Assembly: GCA_036877525.1 (NCBI GenBank) | Contig: JAZGTH010000115.1 | Location: forward strand, 1,664,341-1,728,340 | Reading direction: 5' to 3' | Length of the DNA stretch: 64,000 bases | From: Chromobotia macracanthus | Taxonomy: Eukaryota; Chordata; Actinopteri; Cypriniformes; Botiidae | Shown: piece by piece, positions 49,009 through 61,664 of the stretch | Position numbering within the stretch: position 1 is the first letter of the stretch | Layout: each line of letters starts with the position of its first letter | Position numbers and translations under genes: made by a program | Notes under the pieces: model-generated | Told to the model about the DNA's origin: nothing | The model's input: only the letters and a program-made list of their open reading frames with translations | Database searches by the model: none

Positions 49009-52000
49009 GTGAGTTGTTTATCAGTTGTTTAGCAAGAGTCTGACAGCTATCTTTAGACAAGATACAAATTGCACAATTGGTTCAAGGAGTCAATTTATTT
49101 CTAGTTTTTAGATAAGAACCTCAGCTTTCATGATATAGCCAAGAAAAATGAAGCACCATGTTCATAATGAACCTTGAATTTCACACACTGATAAAGCAAC
49201 CTTTGAACATCACAGAGTATCAAAACCAGCCACCCCTTAACTTTTATCACTCCCACAGAAACTAATGATCAGACGTTCTCCTTGACATATTTTTATATGA
49301 CACAAGGTTAGAGGAATTCTATTTTCTGTTTCAAGTTTTAATCTGGCCTCCTTAAAAAACATGACAAAGTATGTGTACAAGCAAATTTAAAACTAAATTT
49401 CAGCAAGATTCTCTACATCCTCTTTCCCCTTGATTGCTAATCTTAATAATTTGGCGGTGGGTGGGAAGGGGCCCTGGAGGCAGGAGATGTTAACTTCCGC
49501 TGTTCTGGAATGTAAAGCAAGGGGTGTTTCTGGAGAGGTACCATGAGAGGGGCATGAGTTTAGGGCAACACATTCCTTCCAGAGAAGGCTAGAGACTGGC
49601 TGTGCTGGAAAGGTCTGTAGACATGCCACTGAGAAATGGCAGAGGGCTGATGGGGGGGCAGCACACTGTGCTCTGTTCTCTGTCATTTGAATGAAACACT
49701 GTTTATGAGCGAACAAAGAGGGTGGAAGGTCACCACCACACATGCACACATGCCTTTGTAAAGGAGTGGTCAGTGCAGCCTTGTTCTTGAGCAGGAGAGA
49801 GTGGACATTGTGGGCTGGGAAAAGGGATTGTTCTGGGACATGAGGCACAGTGTTGAAGAGAAGATGCAAGAGCAGTACAAAAATTATATTTTGCATCTTC
49901 TGAAGAAACTGTGAATGGTGCATTGCCATCACAATGCTAGAGTGCAGTGGGTGAAGGTGTTGCTATCTGATTACTAAGGTGTTGTGGTTTGTAACGTTGC
50001 TATGTGGTTTCTAGCATATTTTAGGTGTTTTTATCATGTTTAGCATGCATTTGTTTGGGCTTTGCTAGATCAAAAGATTCCACCTCATATTTAGGCACCT
50101 GAATATCAACGAGACGTCTCTTTAAACGTCTTTAATTTAAGTTTTTTAAATTCAAGGACATTTGCCCACCCGGCAAAAGAACAAAGTTTGATCACACAGA
50201 GTCAAAAAGCTGCATAGTTTGGTGCATGGTTTGGTGCTGCATGCTTTTACTTAAACATCAGTGTGTCCTAAACTGTTTATGTCCAAATGTTTGATCCTGA
50301 AGGTCAGGGGTCTGTTCAGATCTCTAACCCTAGACAGGAGAATAGCACCAGTGATTCTTGCCTTATCACAATATCTGAAAGAACAGAACAGCATAGACTT
50401 GAAGAGGGAAAGTGTCTTTATGAGATGCAGAGACAGTGAGAACAGTTTGGTTGTTATTGCTCAGGGATGTTTGTTATGCTGTGTGCCTTTAAAGCTGTGT
50501 GTCTCTAATTATGGCTCATCAGCTGTCCCCCTGTCAACACTCCACAGCACTGACGCTTTTCACACGTACACACACACACAATGTTTTATGTGCACATTCC
50601 ATAGATGTAATAATTTTTATACTGTACAAATTGTATATTCCATTCCCCCACACTAACCCTACCCATAAACCTACCATCACAGAAACTTTCTGCTATTTTA
50701 GATTGTCAAAAAAAAGATCATTCTGTTTGATTTATAAGCTTGTCCCCACAAAGGTCAGAATTTACTGGTCAGAAATTACTATACTTGTGGGGACATTTGG
50801 TCCCATAACGTGATGAATAACATGACATGCGCTCACATACAGACATTTACTCAAGGGCATTCAACATTCATCTTTGTGTTTATTAATTCCCCTGCCATAG
50901 CATTAATTAGCATACCATTAACTAAAGCAACTCTTTGTTGTGGGCGGTGTCATTTCTGCATTTTAAATTACTGAGAAACAGAAATGGATAATGTGAGCAA
51001 AAAACACACAGAATGGATACTCAGCAAGACAGTTCATTTTGTCAACTTTAGGTCTAAAAAATACCAAATAAGTTCAGTCAGTGTTTGCGTATGCCCTACT
51101 TTCCCTCAAACAGGCAAGAACATAAACACACTCAGAAGGTCATGAGATTAGACAGGGGGAAAGTTTTTGTGTGAGACAGCTAGGGAGAAACCATTTGTAA
51201 TTATGACCCAAAATGACTAAAGAAGTCAGAAGATTTATGTAAAGCTTCACCCGAATTGAAGAACCTCCTGGGGGAATTCACTAAGAGCGAATTTGAAGAT
51301 AGCATTGTTTATTAGTAGATGCAGTCTGCATTGTTTCAACACTCAGGAAGCATGCAAATCAGGTAACAGTGCAAACATGCTCCTACATTTTGTGATGAAC
51401 AATACAGTATGCAGCTATATTGTACGCAACTGATCTTGCAGGTCAGTTCTTAGTGTTGGGTTGTGAAGGGTTTAGAGGACTAGTGTGATCTGTTGTACTT
51501 TACTGGTGCTGTACAACATCACTCCACTTTACAACACCACTCTGCTGTGGTCCAAGCATCTGAATCTGCCTCAGAATTTAAAATGCTGAAAATGTGCTTG
51601 GCTACACTTCACACCTGGATGTTTGCTTGGTTATATGTCATTATAGACAATGTATACAAATATTACTTAGGAAAGTTTTTTTTAATATAGGGAAGCTACA
51701 ATTAGCCTAATTTGCATAAAATGGATAACATTAGGCCAGTTTGCACTAAAAGAAATGAGTTACTGGTATTTCAGTGCATTTAGCATCAAATTACACTGTA
51801 TTGTTGGTGGTCAGTGTGTAAGACTGCACTCCAATACTGTACAAAAAAAATGTCTCAACTGTTGCGTAGACACTCTTCTGTTTTCTAATATGCTGTGAAT
51901 GTTGGGAGCGGAGATAACCCAGGTCATTGCCAGCTCTCAGATTGCTTAAGCACACAGCACCCCCACCCACACTAACTAATGACCTAGAAAGTTAATCTTT

Positions 52001-52744
52001 GGCAAATAGGCACAGTGGCAGAGAAGGATGCAATGTGGATAAAGAAGGAGCCCAAAAAACAGCCCAACAACACATGATGAAGAGACAGAAACAGCGTGAG
52101 AGTAACACCCATACTCTGACTGCATCCGTTTCGTTTTACCTAATTGATTTAAGGCTGGAATGCTTTGCTTCAGTTGAAACGGTTTGAAACAGGAAGAAGG
52201 AAGAGCAGTCAGCTGCTATCTCCTGATCATCAGCTGACATTATGAGGAAAAAATAAGGGAGGGAAAAGGAGATAGAAATCCTGGAAAAACTGTGGGAGAG
52301 AAGGAGCGAGTGATAGTGCCTGTGTCTGTCTTTTTGCAGTACCTCAGTTCTGAGAACCACAAAGAGAGTATTCAGATGATTCCTAATAAGGCTGTAACTA
52401 GAAGCTCTTTCTCCTGTTGCTGACTGCCAGGGAACTTTCCCCTTTTTTTCTCTCCTTCAAACAAGAGAACCAGAAACAAACAGGCAAACTATCACAGAGA
52501 ATCAAGCAGGGTACAAGTTAAAAGGTGTGATCCCCCCACCCCAGTCCCAAAGGAAGTCAAAATACAAAGTTTGGTACTGAGGGTCCTAACAGTACATACT
52601 TTTAAGACTCAAACACAAAAGCCACTCTATGTAAGGCTATGTACAGTTTATCTTTAACATAGTTAGCAACTGTCTGACTGTAGCAGAAGATATTTTGAAT
52701 TGTGTGAGATGAACCTCAACAGTTACAGTATCATTCTTGTCTAG
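49009..52744. other. Intronic region upstream of kank2 coding start
   Basis: No coding exon recognised. It contains the GGGGACATTTGG-type fish repeat at about 50566-50842. The 179-codon minus-strand frame at 49393-49932 has no recognisable domain and low-complexity composition. Confidence 0.6.
50566..50842 (+). repeat. Common fish GGGGACATTTGG interspersed repeat
   Basis: It carries, in order, a CA run, ACATTCCATAGATGTAAT, TTTTTATACTGTACAAA, ACTAACCCTACCCATAAACC, ACAGAAACTTTCTGC, GATTTATAAGCTTGTCCCCA and TTGTGGGGACATTTGGTCCC. This block order is familiar from many teleost introns and microsatellite flanks. I do not know its formal family name and see no coding capacity. Confidence 0.8.
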
Positions 52745-52770
52745 GAAGGACTGGCTGGTGAAAGATAATC

Positions 52771-55700
52771 ATGGCTCAGGTGCTACATATGGACTCCAGT
52801 TTTCCAGGTATCATCCCAACTCGCAAACTATACATACTGTAAAATTTACATACTACATTAACCTTTTGTTACACTAACCCTACTTCACCTTCACTAAAAT
52901 GTTTGTTTAGAGAAGTCCTAAGAAACTAATTAGCAAAGTTAAGGCTTAAGATGGCTCACAGTTAATTATTTTCTCTCTTGCCTGATTCAGAGATTAGACT
53001 GAGATTTCCTTTAGTTTAAAGCTGTTTCCCCTGTCCTTAGGGAAGATTAACCCCCCAGCTCCCCCCTTGCATGGAAAGGATCAAGAGGCTCCGTACTCTG
53101 TAGAGACCCCCTATGGTTATCATCTGGACCTGGACTTCCTCAAGTACGTCAATGATATTGAGAAGGGCAACACTATTAAGAAGGTGCCAATACAGCGTCG
53201 CCCACGGTATGGCTCTCTTCCACGTGGCTACGGCTACACAGGCTCCTGGTGGACCTCCACAGAGTCTTTGTGCTCCAATGCCAGCATAGACAGCCGTCAC
53301 TCATCATACTCATACTGCGCGCCCGGCTTCCACAGCTCACAGCGGCCAAACTTCAGTGCGGCCCGTGTGGAGAAGACCTTGTTGGATGCTCGTCGAAAGC
53401 TGGAGGAGGAAAAGGATGGCCGTCAATTCTCTAGCCTGTGCAGCATGCACAACAGTGTGGCTGGCTCCAACACCTCTCTGTCCAGTGCACACAGCTTCAA
53501 TCGTGCCCAGGGAGGTGGGTCCTATACGCCAATGAGCTCTGGCTTGTCCACGCCTGTCTCACCCACTCCTGCCCATTTGCAGCATGTACGGGAACAGATG
53601 GCTGTTGCCCTAAGGAAAATCCGAGAATTGGAAGATCAGGTGAAGACCATTCCAGTGCTGCAAGTGAAGATCTCTGTGCTTCAGGAGGAGAAGAGGCAGC
53701 TTAGTGTCCAGCTCAAGAGCCAGAAATTCCTGGGTCACACGCTGGGGTTCGGTCGGAGTCGTCCACGTGGAGAACTGTACATTGACATACCAGAAGAGGA
53801 GGTGGCAAATGGAGCAGGGGCCACAAACAGAGCTGCAGGTAGCCTTTCACCAACTACACCAGGGTCCCTCCAGGATTCTGGCTGTGAAATTGAAGAGACT
53901 GTAATTGTAGGTGGAGCACGTCCAGGTGCAAGAAGAGAGGTGCGAACCATCGGTGTGGGATCAGAGGTGGGGGAGAGGGGCTGTTGTCATGTAGGTGTGG
54001 GTGTACGAGAGGAGGACTTGGGGCTACTGCCTGAAACTGAAGCTCTCAAGACTAAGGTGGGGCTTTTAGAAGTTCAGCTGAGGAAAACTATGCAGGAGCT
54101 CCAGAGCGCTCAGCAGCAAGTAGAAGCAGCTCAGAGAGAGAAGCAGACTCTTCCCCTTCAGGTTGACCATGCGGTAAAAGCCACCAGTCTAGGCTGGCAG
54201 GAGCAGCATGGTCAAGCTGGTGCAGGCCTGCACACTGTTGTCAGTTTTACCCAGCAGCCACATCAGAAGAGGACAGTGGGGATCCAAGTGTACACTTTGG
54301 AGCAGCCCACAGTGGTCGGTGTGGGGACACTGCTGAGGGCCCAGGGCTACAGTTACCCTTCCCAGGCTCTGCCTGTAGGTGCACTGGAGGGGCCCCACCA
54401 ACGACATGCAGAGTCCCTAGCAGCAGAAGGTGCATTTGAAATAACATTAAAGGATTTTAGTTGTTAGCATGTGAATACAGATGAGACATATGTATACAAT
54501 TCGAAAAGAAATAGCTTATCTGCCATTATTTACTCTAAAGGAGATACAGAATACTCATGCTGCTCTTTGCCATACTATAAAAATCTATAGTAATGGACAC
54601 TTAATGTCCTACAACATTAACTTTTATTGTTCTCCTGTGTGTGTTCACATACTGTTAAGTCAGAAAGTCATATGTATTTGGAACAACATGAGATTAAGTA
54701 AAATATGGCAGAATTTGAATTTTCAAATAATTCATTGTAATTACTTAAGAAATTATTGTTTTAAATTTATTTTAGCAGTAGGTCCAATTGTTTTCTTTCT
54801 GTTTGCCCTTAGAATCCCCACGTGAGTTTCCAATTGCAATAAGCTCTAAGCAGGTGCGAGAGGTCCTGAGGAGTGAAGTTTCCAAATCAGTGCCAGTAAC
54901 CAACCAGTCAGCCACCATGGAGACAAAGTGCAGCCAAGTAGCTCCTGTCTGCCAGCGGCTAAAAGAGGGAGAGATTAACCAGAAACCAGCTGAAGAAGCC
55001 ATTCAAACAGATGCAAAAAAAACAGGTTTTCTTTGTTTGCTTTAAATATCTGGCAATAACAGTGAGCTTGTCATTTTCCACATATTTCTTACAATCTTCA
55101 GACATTTATTTTCAACTGATGATACTTATTCTGGCTTTGATATCTATTTTTTAGCCTCCCCTCAGTCCACCCTGAGGTCAATCATAAAGAGAAAGGCAGA
55201 TGGGGAATCTGGATCTCCATACACTAAAAAGAACCTGCAGTTCATAGGAGTTAATGGAGGGTAAATGCAGAATTCTGCTTACATTGTTAAAATGTCTTTA
55301 ACTCTATAATTATTGTTAATTAAGTGTTTAATTAAAAGGCCTGTATTACCTAAAGAGAGAGCTATGTGTTGGCGTCCTAGATCTTGTGAAATGGTTGTTT
55401 TGCCCAGCTAAGGCAAGACCTCCGGAAAGCATTTAATTTTAAATATGTGACCCATTCTGGCAAAATGAGTCACAATTAGCAAATTTTCTAATTTTTCTTG
55501 TCATTTTCACATTTTCCATTAAAAAACTTTAAAATGATGTATGATTTGTTGGAATCAGAAAAAAATGAATGAGCTACACCTGTCTGAAGCAAGTCGTCAA
55601 AAATAGAAAAAAATAGAAATTTTTTATGGATCATTAAAAGATTTAGGAAGGTTTACCTCTCAAAAACATACAAATAAAGATAATTATAGATGTTTATCTG

Positions 55701-58700
55701 CTGTTTGGAGCCTTGGGATCACTAGACATGGGCTTAATCAATTCATTTTTGTGAAAACATCATAGCTCAAAAATGTACATCTTTCACTTTTTTTGCCTGT
55801 AACTTAATTAGCCTGTGCACATTATGACTCATTTTGTCAGCACAGGTCACATATAAAAACTGATAACTCAAATCTGGACAATTTGGATTCTGAGCCAATC
55901 ACCCGAGGCATAGAATGTAACTGTTCAGAGGCACAAAGAAATTATGTCATGACAATATTGTTTAGCTGCTGGCACCACAAAAATGTGCACAATATTGAAA
56001 ATGTCTCCATTTTTATGTCTCTTCATGTAATCCTGACTGACTTAATGATGGGGATATCAGATCTCTGTGTGGACCATGCCATCTCTTGTTAAAAAATATA
56101 AAATTTTTGAAAAAAAAAAAATTTTAAAAAAAAGTGTTATTATAAAAAAAAAAAAAAAAAAAAAACACTTTTGAGAACTACTTTTGAATGGTCATCTGTA
56201 AAAAATACATCAGTGCAAAATAGTGTAGTAATGTCTATGCTAACCAGACCATGCTAAACAATATTGACTGAAGTATTACTTATATTTGTTTTTTTTAGAA
56301 AACTGTGGACAATTGGGATCAATTCCATTAGATCCAAGCATGTGCATTTATAAAAATAACCTGGTAAATATTGTGCCCTGCAGGTATGAGTCGACATCCT
56401 CTGAAGACAGCAGTTCGGAAAGTTCAGAAGAGGAGAGTGACGCAAGCGAATACCATGAGACTACAGAGAAACTACCTGAATCTGTAGCACATCCGCCCCA
56501 GATGACGTCCTGCAGTGCTGCTGCTCCCATCTGTGGGACAGCAGCTGCCCAAACACTGCAGCACTGCACTGCCCAGTCACCAGCCAATGACACTGCAACA
56601 CAGAAAAGCACCAGCCAATCGCATGCCACGGATGCTGTTACCCAGCAACAGATTACCCAATCACCAGCAGCAGAGGCAAACACACAGCACTGGGCAAGCC
56701 AATCATCAGTTACTACCATTGCCACAGAGGCACAATCCCTTCATCAAGGGCATACCTCTCACAGCACTGCCACTTTTCTCCAACAAAACTCTGCCCAGTT
56801 ACCAGCCACCAGCAATGTAGCAAAACAAGTCGTCGTCCAATCCAAAGCCACAGATTTAAATGCTCAGCAAAGTCTCACTCAGCCAGAGGTGTCAGGCTTT
56901 GCCACTCAGCAGGTAATCACTCAATCACAATCCACTGGTGCCAAACCTCAGCAAGATGCAAGCCAATCAAAAACCACTGACCTCACTGCCCAGCAAGGAG
57001 CTACACAGACACAATCTACTGATGCTTCAGCACAACAGGACACAGCCATATCTGACGCAGCTGTAAGTCCAAGCCCTACTCCAGTTAGCAAGTAAGTTCA
57101 AACCCAAGTGGCACAAGCTATTACAAGAGTTTTGTTACATAGGCTGGCTATGAATGTTGAGGGATAAACAAATAAAAATATTTGTTTTATTTAGACTGGA
57201 GTTAAGTGGCAGTCTCATGGTAGCTCTCCATAACTTGCAGAAAGCCCTCAATGAACCAAATGCATTCAGCCATCAAGAAGCGGTACGTTCTTCAGTTGTG
57301 AAAAGCCAAAATGTTTTTACATTTGTAAATAACAGATGGTAGTTTCTGCCACTAATTAAATCTGTAAGATATTCAGGTCACTTAAAAGTGAAGTGTGCAA
57401 TTATTGTAAATAGAACAAGAAAAACTTTCTTGAGAGGAAGTGACGTGCAGGCCAAATATGGTGACCCATACTCAGAATTTGTCCTCTGCATTTAACCCAT
57501 CCAAGTCAGTGCACATACATTAGTAATAACTAGTGAACACACACACACCCTGAGCCATTTACTGCAGCATCTGGGGAGCAACTGGGGTAATGTGCCTTGC
57601 TCGAGGGCACCTTAGTTGTTTCCTGACGGCTTTGGGAATCAAACCCGCAACCCGAGTTTCAAGTTAGACTAACCATTAGGCCACAACTGCCGCTCAGTTC
57701 TTTTATACCAGTATAATATTTAGAGACAGCTATAAGAGACATTGAAATTTACAGTATTTGAAATGCTGGAGGTTAGCATTTTCACAAGTTATAGATTTTA
57801 CTCTATCACTCACATTTTCTTCAGAAATTTAAAAAAATTGAATAATTTTAAAATTAAATTCTAGTGCCACAGAAATGATACACTTCACCTTTAAAATAAT
57901 AAAGCAGCTAAACACGTCTGTTTACTGTACCTGTTGTACTAAAATCCATGTCTGTGTCACAGAGAACAGCCTACACCACAGTGTTGCAGGAGTGGCTAAG
58001 AGTATCCTGTCATAAGGCTGCTGACACTGCAGTGGTCAAGGCATACATGGACACTTTCTCCTCCATTTCCCCACAGCTACTGGAGTTTGTCATTAACATG
58101 GCAGATGGCAATGGCAACACAGCTCTGCACTACACTGTCTCGCACTCTAACTTTCCTGTAGTCAAACTACTGCTGGATACTGGTTAGTGACCCTTGCTAC
58201 ATCTCTGAGCATAGCTGGAACCTTGTTTTAGGTGCTATGAAAATTTAATGGTGTGCTGGTGGACATTTCAAAACTAGCCTGTTTCATTTCCTTATCCACG
58301 ACTCACCAATAGAGAGCATTTAACATTTTGCCATAAAAACCAACAATCCTGGTCTAGAAAGCTACATTTACAAGTAGGAATAATTCTGATGCTATGGACA
58401 GGATGAAAGACATTTAAAAGGTTAAACATGGGTTAAACATTTCCTGTTTCCTTGTTCACTGTTCCTGCTGTTAATATTATAACATTAATATTAAACACAA
58501 ATATTTTAATACAGAAGTCATGTTAATGGAACATTTCTTTTGTGTTCGTGGTTTTAAATATTTGTGTGATAAAAATAAGCTCTGCATGCTTTCTTTAGCA
58601 TGTGAGTGCCATATCTGTACCTCTTGTCTATCAGCTGTTCTTGTTGCACAGGTCTCTGTAATGCTGACAAGCAGAACAAGGCAGGTTACACAGCTATCAT

Positions 58701-59757
58701 GTTGACAGCTCTGGCTGCCTTTAACTCCGACAGTGACCTTCAAACCGTCTTACAGCTGCTCCGCACCGGCGACGTCAATGCCAAAGCCAGCCAGGTGCGC
58801 CTCCCTCTGGCCACTTAGTATACTACCCTAGAAAAAATGTAGCAATCACTCATTTACATTTATGCATTTGACAGACACCTATATCCAATTATTACTGTAA
58901 TAATTATGTCATATAATGTAATAATTATAAATTATTCTTTATACCAGTTTTGTTAGTGCCACCTTCTGACGACTGCTTCTGGATTACTGTGCTGAAAAAA
59001 CTGTAGCATTCTGTTTTTGTTGCAGGCAGGGCAAACCGCACTGATGCTGGCGGTCAGTCACGGCAGAGGTGACATGGTGAAAGCGCTGCTGTCCTGTGGA
59101 GCTCAGGTGAACCTGCGTGATGATGATGGGTCTACAGCACTCATGTGCGCTTGTGAGCATGGACATGTGGATATTGTGCGGCAGCTGCTGTCCATACCAG
59201 GATGTGATGCCACGCTCACTGATAATGTGATTAGCTTATTTCTTCTAATTCAGTTTTTTTAATTTCCCCTCATGCAATTCTGTCTTTGTTTATTTTTTTG
59301 CAAATTTTGCTGCGTTGCTGAGTTGCAGCCATCATTCCATATTGAATAAAAAAATGTTTATATTCAGATTCTGAATCTTATTTGAATTGTAAGTGAGGTA
59401 GCAAATAGAATTCAATATTGTGATTTAAATTTAATTAGATTGATTTTATGGTTTGTTTTGCTTTTCCAAAGGATGGCAGCACAGCTCTGTCTATTGCACT
59501 GGAGGCCAGTCAGAACGACATTGCTGTGCTTCTGTATGCACACCTCAATTTTGCAAAGCCACCTTCTCCTGTAAGTACTCTTGCTGCATTAACATGTCCA
59601 GTACTACACATAGTATTACATTACACAGTCCTGTCTTTTTCCTGTCCTGTCCATTTTCTGATGTGACTAAATTAGTTTTATACCTTTTTGTTTTCAACAG
59701 GTGTCACCAAAGTCTCCAATCTTGGGATCTTCTCCACCGTCTTCTGAAATGAAGTGA
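52771..59757 (+). CDS. kank2: Kank2, KN motif and ankyrin repeat protein 2
   Basis: Adhesion and cytoskeleton scaffold: the KN motif binds talin, the coiled coil binds liprin-beta, and the ankyrin repeats bind KIF21-type kinesins (family knowledge). Eleven coding exons, 3261 nt, about 1086 residues: 52771-52807, 53041-54429, 54813-55025, 55155-55260, 56384-57091, 57195-57282, 57963-58182, 58652-58794, 59026-59226, 59472-59570, 59701-59757. The first coding exon may start at 52745. The protein opens MAQVLHMDSSFPGK. KN motif about residues 30-68 (PYSVETPYGYHLDLDFLKYV); coiled coils about 194-245 and 344-385; SIIKRK and LQFIGVNGGYES precede an acidic serine-rich stretch; ankyrin repeats about 860-1065. 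Human KANK2 is about 851 residues; the excess is mainly exon 56384-57091. The donor at 54429 is the least certain border (54378 would also keep phase). Confidence 0.93.
55446..55851. mobile_element. TA-flanked MITE, Tc1/mariner-like
   Basis: The left end TGTGACCCATTCTGGCAAAA and the right end (AATGAG/CTCATT core, ending TGTCAGCACAGGTCACA) pair as inverted repeats of about 27 bp with a few mismatches. TA flanks both ends (55444-55445 and 55852-55853), the target duplication of Tc1/mariner elements. It is 406 bp with no transposase, in a kank2 intron. Confidence 0.75.
56100..56165. repeat. A/T homopolymer tract
   Basis: Runs of A, including more than 20 consecutive A near 56144-56164, with short T interruptions. 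It lies in the kank2 intron, about 220 bp before the repeat-coding exon. Confidence 0.9.
56568..57041 (+). repeat. kank2: 42-bp/14-residue tandem repeat in kank2 exon
   Basis: About eleven in-frame units of 14 residues with one longer unit of 18. Examples: TSQSHATDAVTQQQ, ITQSPAAEANTQHW, VVQSKATDLNAQQS, LTQPEVSGFATQQV, ASQSKTTDLTAQQG, ATQTQSTDASAQQD. The consensus is roughly (A/I/T)(S/T)QSx(A/S)T(D/E)xxxQQx. Rich in Q, S, T and A with no fixed hydrophobic pattern, so probably a disordered linker between the acidic Ser/Glu stretch and the ankyrin block. Human KANK2 has a linker here but, as I recall, not this repeat. Confidence 0.85.
57435..57691 (-). repeat. tRNA-derived SINE, reverse orientation
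   Basis: Read on the minus strand it begins GGCAGTTGTGGCCTAATGGT (A-box-like), continues to a B-box-like GGGTTTGATTCCC, then a fish SINE body with GAGCAAGGCACATTACCCCA, and ends near TGGATGGGTTAAATGCAGAG and GCACGTCACTTCC. Head, body and tail order are intact at about 257 bp. It lies between the kank2 repeat exon group and the ankyrin exons. Confidence 0.85.
58848..58895 (-). repeat. SINE tail fragment
   Basis: CATTTACATTTATGCATTTG followed by ACAGACACCTATATCCAA resembles the reversed 3' end of the widespread fish SINE. It is short and lies between kank2 ankyrin exons. Confidence 0.5.
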
Positions 59758-59819
59758 CCCTTTCAAGGATGACATGAATTGGATTTCACCATCTCCAGCA
59801 GATTTTCTCATCCATTCCA

Positions 59820-59843
59820 CTGTGTGTGTGTGTGTGTGTGTGT
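59820..59843. repeat. TG microsatellite in kank2 3'UTR
   Basis: About 12 TG units ending TGTCTGTATA, 63 bp after the kank2 stop codon. Confidence 0.9.
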
Positions 59844-61548
59844 CTGTATACATGTGTACAGTATGTATACCCATATGACGTTTTCTTTGCATGCACAATT
59901 GAGTGAGGTTCAAAAGATAAGTGCACCCTTAACCAGAATTTTAAGACTTTTAAATTAGCACTTGACACCATGGTTTATTGTTTGTTTGCTTTTGTAGTTT
60001 TTTTATATTGTAGTTGCACAAACAAATTTTTTTTAGAGATTTAAATTATGACAACAATAACAGCAATATCATTTATCTGAAATCTTTGTGTTCAGATGAA
60101 GCAAGTGATACATTACATATGATTACAAAAGTGCATTTATTTTTAAAACATCCAGCAATATTTAATACAATCAGCAATCATTTACTTTTTGTAAAAGGGT
60201 TATGTACACAACTAGCCAACCATGTACCTTGATCAAGTGCCCTTTTGTAGTTTTTTACAATTCACACTAAAATAAAACTAAGACATTTCTAATCGGTAAG
60301 AACAGAAGTGATCTTTGTGTATCTTTGTAATCTCTGTGTACTTTCACCAGCTGTTTTTAGATCATACATTTTAATAGACTTTGATTTTCCTTTTGTGGTA
60401 ATATACTAACTTTGATTATACTGTGCAGTTGTCCTACCCAAAGGGAAACATAGTGGTTATGTCACTTCTCTAGAGGATTGGTAATGTTCTTGGTAAAATC
60501 TTTACAAGCAGTACTACACATGCAACCATATTTTACCATTTTTACTGAATAGATGCACATTGTGAGACTTCAGATAGTGTTTATAATGAAATGCTGGGCT
60601 TGTTTATCTTGTGTCAATTGTCTGGTTATGTACAGATTGTTATTATTCTAATGGACAACCATTCCACCATTGATTCTGTCACAGCCAATGCAGTATCATA
60701 GAGACTATGTAATCTTTTGAGGGTGTACCTTGTTTAGTCTGACCTGCAGAGGACAGCATGGTTTTGCCATTGTGATCATTTAAAGACTTTTAAATGATAC
60801 AGTAAAGAAAAGATACAGTAATTTAGTGTATTTCAGAGTGTAAACAGTGACTTGCGTTGTAGCTTTATTGAACAAAGGCTCTCCAAAACATTTTAGATGA
60901 GCAAACAAATACATAATGAGAGCTACTATAGTTTTTGATTGCCAGTTGCAATGGTATTTAGCGAAGGTACATAAGTGCTACAAGAAGTTTATTTGGATTT
61001 AGTGAATGACACCAGATGTTGTCTAGTGAGTGGAATGAGTTGGGTGTGACTGATATGCATAGTTTGGTACTGTTCACTGAACATTTGCTGAGTAGCTGGT
61101 GGTTTTTGGGTCTAGAATGTGGGGGGATCTCAGAATTGTCTATGATGAATGTAAGATGTTTTCCAAAATGAAAATAATATATGTATCATGTCCAAAGTTT
61201 TAGTGCAAAGACTATAGAGTTTTTAACTATTTTAACTACACAAGGTTTTTGGATTTTAACATTTTAAATGGCTTTTTAAAAGAGCTTTGTTTAATTTGAA
61301 AGATAATTTGAATTTGGTTTTGTTTATCCACTTTGTACACATGATATCTTATAACCAGTTTAGTACCTAATTAATTTTATACTCTTTTGTAATGTTTTAT
61401 TTAACTCTCTCTTCGAATATCTTTACATTTGTAATATTAGTTCACAGCTTCTGTATATCTTCTGGCGCATTTGCCTACCATGTACCTTTATGTACAGTGT
61501 TCACATTGAAAGTTGTTTGTTTGTTTCCCTCGTTTTTTTAAAAAAAAA

Positions 61549-61554
61549 AATAAA
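61549..61554 (+). terminator. kank2: kank2 polyadenylation signal
   Basis: Canonical AATAAA following a run of A about 1.8 kb after the stop codon, in a TG/T-rich setting (GTTTGTTTGTTTCC just upstream). Confidence 0.6.
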
Positions 61555-61650
61555 TACATTTAGGCAGAAATTTGTCACTTGGAATATTTTAGTATTTAAG
61601 TGTTATTGATTTTGAAAAAATTTATCCAGTGTGCAAACTCTCCCTTTTAT

Positions 61651-61664
61651 ACGCCAGAGGGCGC
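61651..61664 (+). promoter_or_regulatory. CTCF-core-like motif at cluster boundary
   Basis: ACGCCAGAGGGCGC matches 12 of 14 positions of the CTCF core. It lies about 100 bp beyond the kank2 polyadenylation signal, between kank2 and the globin gene, where an insulator would be expected. Candidate only. Confidence 0.35.

Larger units (their letters stand above)
59758..61575 (+). other. kank2: kank2 3'UTR
   Basis: It follows TGA at 59755-59757. AATAAA at about 61549-61554, directly after an A-run, is the best polyadenylation signal, giving a 3'UTR of about 1.8 kb. A TG microsatellite lies at 59820-59843. No further coding sequence is seen. Confidence 0.65.

Noticed and set aside
49393..49932. 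179-codon minus-strand open frame
   Set aside because: Longest unexplained frame, but no recognisable domain, irregular composition and no splice or promoter support; it fits chance in a kank2 5' intron.
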